Assembly: GCA_023453125.1 (NCBI GenBank)
Contig: JAEXUB010000088.1
Span: forward strand, 1 to 10,811
Length of the DNA stretch: 10,811 nucleotides
From: Bacteroidota bacterium
GTDB taxonomy: Bacteria > Bacteroidota > Ignavibacteria > Ignavibacteriales > Melioribacteraceae
Direction: 5' to 3'
Under the pieces are notes generated by a model. It did not search any database. It saw only the letters and a list, made by a program, of their open reading frames with translations, and had not been told where the DNA came from. The position numbers and the translations under genes were made by a program. Positions 7,013 to 10,811 of the stretch are shown one piece after another; positions within the stretch are counted from its first letter, which is position 1, and the number at the start of each line of letters is the position of its first letter.

Positions 7013-7516
7013 TCAGAACTTTATATATTTTTCTTTTTTAACCTTGCATATCGGACAGTCGTCGTGTACTTCACCTATTACTGTATGTCCGCATACAGGG
7101 CATACGTAAACGTTAGCCTGCGGGATATCTTTTTTATCTTCGGCTGCTTTTTTAGCGTCTTCGTACATAACCTCATGAATTTTTTCCGCTTCGATAGCAT
7201 AGAAAATGCTTTTCTCGGCTTCCTTTTCTCCCTGAAGTTTAGCTACTGCATCGTATGCCGGATACATTTCATCAACCTCAAAGTCTTCGCCGCCGCGGGC
7301 AGCTTCAAGGTTTTTAACAGTATCATTTATTCCGCCTAAAGCGCGCAGGTGATTTGTAGCATGGACTTTTTCTGCGTATGCAATTGCTCTGAAGAGGCGG
7401 GCAATTTCGGGGTATCCTTCCCGCTCTGCCTTATCTGCGAAAATAGAATACTTCATATGCGCCTGGCTCTCGCCTGCAAATGCTGCGTAGAGGTTCTGCT
7501 TGGTCATTTCTTTCAT
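7013..7516 (-). CDS. rubrerythrin
   Basis: A 167-residue cytoplasmic peroxide reductase. The ferritin-like four-helix domain (about 1-125) has the diiron ligands: Glu16 (AGESQA), the ExxH pairs Glu49/His52 (AEKVH) and Glu111/His114 (AEKIH), and acidic residues near 80-83. The C-terminal rubredoxin-like domain binds one iron through Cys139/Cys142 (CPVC) and Cys154/Cys157 (CPIC). By family knowledge it reduces hydrogen peroxide to water with electrons from rubredoxin or a similar donor, typical of anaerobes and microaerophiles. The length is slightly shorter than the roughly 190-residue classical form. The start ATG at 7516 is supported by AGGAG five bases upstream. That site begins directly after the TAA of the superoxide dismutase gene, so the two genes are co-transcribed and probably coupled. 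Confidence 0.96.
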   Translation of the reverse strand: MKEMTKQNLYAAFAGESQAHMKYSIFADKAEREGYPEIARLFRAIAYAEKVHATNHLRALGGINDTVKNLEAARGGEDFEVDEMYPAYDAVAKLQGEKEAEKSIFYAIEAEKIHEVMYEDAKKAAEDKKDIPQANVYVCPVCGHTVIGEVHDDCPICKVKKEKYIKF

Positions 7517-7526
7517 AATTTCTCCT

Positions 7527-8120
7527 TTATGCTAGATTAGAATTTACAAATTCCCAATTAATTAATTTTTCAACAAATGTAGAGATATAGTCAGGACGTC
7601 TGTTCTGGTAATCGATATAATATGCATGTTCCCAAACGTCAATAGTCAAAACAGCTTTTGCTCCGTGAGCCATCGGGGTATCGGCATTGGCGGTTTTCAT
7701 TATCTGAAGTTTATTATCCTTAAGAACCAGCCACGCCCATCCGCTTCCGAACTGGGTGGCTGCGGCATTTTTAAATTCTTCGGCAAACTTCTCATAGCTG
7801 CCGAACGCCTCATTAATCATTTTCTCAGCTTTTCCGGAAGGTTTTCCCCCTCCGTTCGGTTTTATGCAGTTCCAGTAAAAAGTATGATTCCATACCTGAG
7901 CCGCATTGTTGAAGATTCCTGCTTTTGTGGAATCTCCGGCAGTTTTAAGAATTATATTCTCAATAGTTTCATTTTGAAGGTCGGTTCCTTCAATAAGCTT
8001 ATTGCCGTTTACAACATAGGCATTATGATGCTTGCCGTGATGAAATTCGAGCGTCTTTTCGCTGATAAATGGTTCGAGTGAATTTTTTGGGATGGGAAGT
8101 TCGGGTAATTGTAGTGCCAT
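7527..8120 (-). CDS. sodB: superoxide dismutase, iron type
   Basis: A 197-residue protein without a signal peptide, therefore cytoplasmic, converting superoxide to oxygen and hydrogen peroxide. Metal ligands are His27 (LEFHHGKHH), His79 (QVWNHTFYW), Asp161 and His165 (DVWEHAYY signature). The second-shell Gln lies in the N-terminal domain (NNAAQ, Gln75), and the position that holds Gln in Mn enzymes is Ala146 (ANADTP). This pattern, together with close likeness to Escherichia coli SodB throughout, points to iron; cambialistic use cannot be excluded. The ATG at 8120 follows GGAGG at seven-base spacing. The gene leads the operon with rubrerythrin, a logical pairing because the peroxide made here is the rubrerythrin substrate. 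Confidence 0.96.
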   Translation of the reverse strand: MALQLPELPIPKNSLEPFISEKTLEFHHGKHHNAYVVNGNKLIEGTDLQNETIENIILKTAGDSTKAGIFNNAAQVWNHTFYWNCIKPNGGGKPSGKAEKMINEAFGSYEKFAEEFKNAAATQFGSGWAWLVLKDNKLQIMKTANADTPMAHGAKAVLTIDVWEHAYYIDYQNRRPDYISTFVEKLINWEFVNSNLA

Positions 8121-8139
8121 ATTTCCTCCAATGTATTAA

Positions 8140-8155
8140 AAGATATTATTATCTT
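8140..8155. promoter_or_regulatory. small dyad over the sodB -10 region, candidate operator
   Basis: AAGATA (8140-8145) and TATCTT (8150-8155) form a perfect 6-bp inverted repeat with a TTAT spacer. It covers the predicted -10 hexamer. The AT-rich alternation loosely recalls PerR/Fur-type boxes, but it is short and could be chance. Confidence 0.35.
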
Positions 8156-8170
8156 AATTAGGAGTGTAAA
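8143..8170 (-). promoter_or_regulatory. promoter of the sodB-rubrerythrin operon
   Basis: On the minus strand TTTACA (8170-8165) and TAATAT (8148-8143) are separated by 16 bases. Each differs from the housekeeping consensus at one or two positions. The -35 hexamer overlaps the U-tract of the tRNA terminator just upstream, so the two units are packed without spare sequence. Confidence 0.55.
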
Positions 8171-8191
8171 AAAAGCCGCAAACTGCGGCTT
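8168..8191 (-). terminator. intrinsic terminator after tRNA-Arg
   Basis: On the minus strand AAGCCGCA (8191-8184) and TGCGGCTT (8180-8173) form an 8-bp stem with a 3-base loop, followed by a run of seven T (8174-8168). It lies about 15 bases past the tRNA 3' end and separates it from the sodB promoter. Confidence 0.88.
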
Positions 8192-8205
8192 AAACAAAGA
8201 ACTTG

Positions 8206-8279
8206 TACACCCGTAGGGAGTCGAACCCCAAACCTTCTGATCCGTAGTCAGATGCTCTATCCAATTGAGCTACGGGTGC
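8206..8279 (-). tRNA. tRNA-Arg, anticodon ACG
   Basis: A 74-base complete cloverleaf. The acceptor stem is GCACCCG/CGGGTGT with a terminal G-U pair, the D arm GCTC/GAGC, and the anticodon arm TCTGA-CTACGGA-TCAGA with ACG at the anticodon position. The variable loop is AGGTT, and the T arm has loop TTCGACT. The discriminator is A. The 3' CCA is not encoded and must be added after transcription. ACG is the wobble-inosine anticodon that reads CGU, CGC and CGA. The gene has its own terminator downstream. No convincing promoter lies in the 25 bases between it and the decayed copy upstream, so it is probably transcribed through that copy. Confidence 0.95.
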
Positions 8280-8286
8280 ATATCAA
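8251..8286. repeat. 36-bp direct repeat, copy 1 (5' half of intact tRNA-Arg plus leader)
   Basis: This 36-base stretch is identical to 8348-8383, 97 bases away. It contains the first 29 bases of the tRNA (acceptor 5' strand, D arm and start of the anticodon stem) and seven bases of the sequence before the tRNA. Confidence 0.97.
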
Positions 8287-8300
8287 AAAAAGTAAAAACT

Positions 8301-8376
8301 GCTTCGCACCCAAACCTCCCTGTTATGTCGGAAACCTCCATAATCGGGATGCTCTATCCAATTGAGCTACGGGTGC
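8301..8376 (-). pseudogene. decayed tandem copy of tRNA-Arg (tRNA-like element)
   Basis: On the minus strand the first 29 bases equal tRNA-Arg(ACG) exactly. After GAGCATC the copies diverge: no normal anticodon arm can be formed. A 9-base match (AGGTTTGGG, 8317-8309) to the variable loop and T stem of the intact gene then reappears, displaced by 15 bases. A degenerate T-loop (TGCGAAG instead of TTCGACT) follows. GGAGGTTT occurs twice, 20 bases apart (8339-8332 and 8319-8312), suggesting an internal small duplication. The segment can fold: TCCC/GGGA and TTATG/CATAA make one long hairpin in place of the anticodon arm, and GCACCCG can pair with TGGGTGC (8312-8306). That closure would give a tRNA-sized 5'-to-3' element lacking a T arm. 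It is either a dead duplicate or a tRNA-like leader RNA; decay is the simpler reading. Confidence 0.65.
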
Positions 8377-8383
8377 ATATCAA
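8348..8383. repeat. 36-bp direct repeat, copy 2 (5' half of the decayed tRNA-like element plus leader)
   Basis: Identical to 8251-8286. Beyond the repeat the flanks differ (AAAAGT against TATTAA on the plus strand), so the copied block ends in the short leader just upstream of the tRNA 5' end. Confidence 0.97.
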
Positions 8384-8412
8384 TATTAAAACAACAAAAC
8401 TTAGGCTGTAAA
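8384..8412 (-). promoter_or_regulatory. promoter upstream of the tRNA-like element and tRNA-Arg
   Basis: On the minus strand TTTACA (8412-8407) and TTAATA (8389-8384) are 17 bases apart. The predicted start lies within a few bases of the 5' end of the tRNA-like element at 8376, the short leader typical of tRNA operons. Transcription would run through the decayed copy and the intact tRNA-Arg to the terminator at 8191-8168. Confidence 0.5.
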
Positions 8413-8583
8413 TATATTTTAATATGTAATTATATCCAAATTTAAGCTCAAATAAAACAATAATTTATGCAATTCATCCCTCTGTATAATTCAAGAATTT
8501 GTGGAAATATTTATATTTACCTGTAAGTAATTATCTCATGTGAATTATCTTCATCTTATTTTAAATTTATCGGGAGGGGCTTT
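8413..8583. other. AT-rich intergenic region before the S9 peptidase gene
   Basis: No open reading frame, RNA gene or convincing repeat is seen. A TATAAT at 8485-8490 could serve as a plus-strand -10 for the peptidase gene with a leader of about 90 bases, but no good -35 lies at the right spacing. A strong purine-rich ribosome binding site (GGGAGG, 8572-8577) closes the region. Confidence 0.5.
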
Positions 8584-10811
8584 ATGATCCATAAACAAAG
8601 ACCATCAATTTTTATCCTTATTGCCGCAGTTTCTCTCATTTCTTCATTTTCACTATTTGCACAGGGGAAACTATCGGATTACCAGAGGGCTGATACTATT
8701 GACAGACTGAGAGACCTTGTCTACGGCACTGTTGTAAGGCCTCTCTTTACAAGCGATAACAAAATTTGGTATATGTCCCAGACAAAGAGAGGAAAGGAAT
8801 ATTTTATCGCCGATCCGGCATCAAAATCTAAATCTCCCTTGTTTGACCAGGTTAAGCTTGCAGAAAAACTCTCTGCTGCAGCGGGAAAGAAGTTTACCCC
8901 TTTTAACCTTCCGATTCAAAACCTACGCTACTCTCAGGCCGATAATTCAATTGATTTTTCATTGGATAATGAGCAGTGGAGCTGTAAGCTTGATGACTAT
9001 TCTCCGGTCAAAAGAGAAGCAAGAACCCAGAGGCCGGGAGCAGGTAGGTATTGGGGAGAAGCAGATGACCAGCTGGTAGGGCCTCCCGTTGTTAGTCCCG
9101 ATGGTGAATGGGAAGCATTCATAAAGAACAGCAATGTATTTATCCGTTCCAGGAAGAGCAGGGAGGAATTCCAGTTAAGCTGCGACGGCTCCCCCGGAGA
9201 TTATTATTCTGTATATCTGAAATGGTCCCCCGATTCAAAGAAGATAGCGGTAAACAAATACCGCCCCAATGTTAAAAGATATTTTTATATGGTAGAATCT
9301 TCTCCGGCAGACCAGCTGCAGCCAAAGCTTCATAAGAGAGAGTACCTTAAACCGGGGGATGAACTGCCGTTTGAACGCCCGGCGCTCTTTGATGCCGTAA
9401 ATAAAAAACAGATTCCCGTAGACCAGAAAATGTATGAAGAGCAATACTCCGTTTCTGATCCCCAGTGGCGTAAGGATAGCCGCGGATTTACAGTTGAATT
9501 TAACCGGAGAGGGCATCAGCAGTACAGAGTTGATGAAATAAACGGAATCACCGGGGAAATTAAAACCCTTATAAACGAAACTCACAATACATTTGTCTGC
9601 TATACTTACAATTTCAGGCGGGACTTGAATGACGGAAAGGAAATTATCTGGAAGTCGGAAAGGGACGGCTGGCAGCATTTGTATCTATATGACGGTCTTA
9701 CAGGACAAGTAAAGAATCAGATTACAAAAGGGGAATGGGTTGTAAGGGAAGTATCATACATTGATGAGGCTAAAAGAGAAATCATTTTTAAAGGTGCGGG
9801 AATGAATAAGGATGAAGATCCTTATTTGGTTCATCTTTATAAAATTAATTTTGACGGTACCGGTCTTAAGGAATTAACACCCGAAAAAGCCAACCACGAA
9901 ATTACTTTCTCGGCAGATTATAAATATTTTGTTGATACTTATTCAAGAGTAGATATGCCTCCGGTATCGGTTGTGCGTAATACAGCAGACGGCTCCGTTG
10001 CTATGGAACTCGAAAAGGGGGATATATCCGCACTCCTGAAAACAGGGTGGAAAATGCCGGAAGTTTTCAAATCCAAGGGAAGAGACGGCAAAACTGATAT
10101 CTGGGGCATTATTGTACGTCCCTCCAATTTTAATCCTAAAAAGAATTACCACGTTATTGAGTACATATATGCCGGTCCCGGCGGATTCTATACCCCAAAA
10201 TCATTCAGTGCCTCATTCAGGATGATTTCAACTCTTGCCGAAGTCGGTTTTATTGTTGTCCAGTGCGACGGAATGGGAACAGGAATGAGATCCCGGGCCT
10301 TTCAGGATATTATCTGGAAAAACCTTAAGGACGGGGGCTTTGAGGATAGAAAGATTTGGATCAAGGAAGCGGCTAAAAAATATCCTTATATGGATCTCTC
10401 AAAAGTTGGTATCTACGGAGGTTCGGCCGGCGGGCAGATTTCAACCGCGGCACTCCTGTTCCACCCCGAATTTTATAAAGTTGCCGTTTCTACCTGCGGT
10501 TGCCACGATAACAGAATGGACAAAATCTGGTGGAATGAATTGTGGATGGGATACCCGGTCGGACCGCAGTATTCGGAGTCTTCCAATGTGGATAATGCCT
10601 ACAGGCTTAAGGGACAGCTTATGCTGGAAGTAGGGGAACTTGACGATAATGTTGACCCTGCTTCTACGATGCAGGTGGTTAATTCCCTTATTAAAGCCAA
10701 AAAGGATTTTGAGCTTGTAGTTGTCCCCGGTGCAGGACACGCGCACGACCTGCCCCATATAGACAGGAAAAGAAAGGATTTCTTTGTAAGGAATATTCTC
10801 GGCATAGCGCC
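8584..10811 (+). CDS. exported S9-family prolyl-oligopeptidase/DPP-IV-like serine peptidase, 3' end outside the window
   Basis: The frame is open from the ATG at 8584, after a strong ribosome binding site, to the window edge: 742 codons, probably nearly the whole gene. A signal peptide (about residues 1-28, ending SLFAQ) sends it to the periplasm or outside. Residues about 30-480 match the DPP-IV-type N-terminal beta-propeller (VVSPDGEWEAFI, KWSPDSKKIAV, WRKDSRGFTVEF). The C-terminal alpha/beta-hydrolase carries the triad Ser614 (GIYGGSAGG), Asp687 (ELDDNVDP) and His719 (PGAGHAHD). Tyr529 (IYAGPGG) matches the oxyanion-hole Tyr of DPP-IV. The nucleophile elbow is GGSAGG rather than the usual GWSYGG. 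The double-Glu motif that holds the free N-terminus in true DPP-IV is not seen where the propeller reads GSPGDYYSVYLKWSPDS, so dipeptidyl release is doubtful. It probably degrades peptides, with unknown specificity. Confidence 0.93.
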   Translation, partial: MIHKQRPSIFILIAAVSLISSFSLFAQGKLSDYQRADTIDRLRDLVYGTVVRPLFTSDNKIWYMSQTKRGKEYFIADPASKSKSPLFDQVKLAEKLSAAAGKKFTPFNLPIQNLRYSQADNSIDFSLDNEQWSCKLDDYSPVKREARTQRPGAGRYWGEADDQLVGPPVVSPDGEWEAFIKNSNVFIRSRKSREEFQLSCDGSPGDYYSVYLKWSPDSKKIAVNKYRPNVKRYFYMVESSPADQLQPKLHKREYLKPGDELPFERPALFDAVNKKQIPVDQKMYEEQYSVSDPQWRKDSRGFTVEFNRRGHQQYRVDEINGITGEIKTLINETHNTFVCYTYNFRRDLNDGKEIIWKSERDGWQHLYLYDGLTGQVKNQITKGEWVVREVSYIDEAKREIIFKGAGMNKDEDPYLVHLYKINFDGTGLKELTPEKANHEITFSADYKYFVDTYSRVDMPPVSVVRNTADGSVAMELEKGDISALLKTGWKMPEVFKSKGRDGKTDIWGIIVRPSNFNPKKNYHVIEYIYAGPGGFYTPKSFSASFRMISTLAEVGFIVVQCDGMGTGMRSRAFQDIIWKNLKDGGFEDRKIWIKEAAKKYPYMDLSKVGIYGGSAGGQISTAALLFHPEFYKVAVSTCGCHDNRMDKIWWNELWMGYPVGPQYSESSNVDNAYRLKGQLMLEVGELDDNVDPASTMQVVNSLIKAKKDFELVVVPGAGHAHDLPHIDRKRKDFFVRNILGIA

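Noticed and set aside
7626..8081. Open frame of 151 codons on the plus strand opposite sodB
   Set aside because: It is wholly antisense to a highly conserved superoxide dismutase gene, with no ribosome binding site or protein-like features.
8301..8376. The tRNA-like element as a second functional tRNA
   Set aside because: No normal 17-base anticodon arm and no TTC-type T loop can be formed, despite the exact 5' half and the possible acceptor pairing.
8251..8383. tRNA-associated direct repeats as attL/attR of an integrated element
   Set aside because: Integrative elements normally duplicate the 3' part of a tRNA. Here it is the 5' half, the copies are only 97 bases apart, and no integrase or cargo lies between or near them.
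8843..9079. Open frame of 78 codons on the plus strand inside the S9 peptidase gene
   Set aside because: It is an out-of-frame shadow of the peptidase, whose own frame is open throughout and shows propeller motifs there.

Overview
The window looks like ordinary chromosome of a Gram-negative bacterium related to Bacteroidota/Chlorobiota, most plausibly an Ignavibacteria-type lineage. This is inferred, not proven. The reasons are a moderately AT-rich composition, a TonB-dependent receptor with an N-terminal carboxypeptidase-regulatory-like domain, several exported peptidases and lipoproteins, and a GAF histidine kinase of the style common there. Most genes have a clear Shine-Dalgarno sequence, and one promoter matches the -35 TTGACA and -10 TATAAT consensus exactly. 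Both points argue against a classical Bacteroidetes genome, where Shine-Dalgarno sites are rare and promoters carry a different -7/-33 signature.

Layout. At 1-1221 (+) is the 3' part of a GAF-domain sensor histidine kinase that begins upstream of the window. It converges on a minus-strand pair: a small lipoprotein (3910-3383) followed, with a 4-base GTGA overlap, by a TonB-dependent outer-membrane receptor (3386-1227). That pair has a consensus sigma-70-type promoter with an 8+8 bp dyad lying over its -10 region. Diverging from it is a plus-strand operon: an Asp-box/BNR-repeat lipoprotein (4005-5120), an exported M24-family metallopeptidase-like protein (5135-6445) and a flavin-reductase-like FMN protein (6458-6976). 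The operon ends at a strong, probably bidirectional terminator.

The next minus-strand block is an oxidative-stress pair, Fe-type superoxide dismutase (8120-7527) then rubrerythrin (7516-7013). Together they would convert superoxide to peroxide and peroxide to water. It has its own promoter, again overlapped by a small dyad. Upstream of it, also on the minus strand, is an intact tRNA-Arg(ACG) with its own terminator. Upstream of the tRNA is a second, decayed tRNA-Arg-like copy that keeps the 5' half exactly but has a disrupted anticodon arm and T arm. A well-spaced promoter sits just before the decayed copy, not before the intact gene. The window ends in a large exported S9-family prolyl-oligopeptidase-like peptidase (8584 to beyond the right edge, +).

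No mobile element, CRISPR array, phage module or recognisable defence system is present. The most unusual items are the decayed tandem tRNA with the shared promoter, the dyad over the lipoprotein/TonB-receptor promoter, the unrecognised lipoprotein itself, and the Glu-to-Asp change at a predicted metal-ligand position of the M24 protein.
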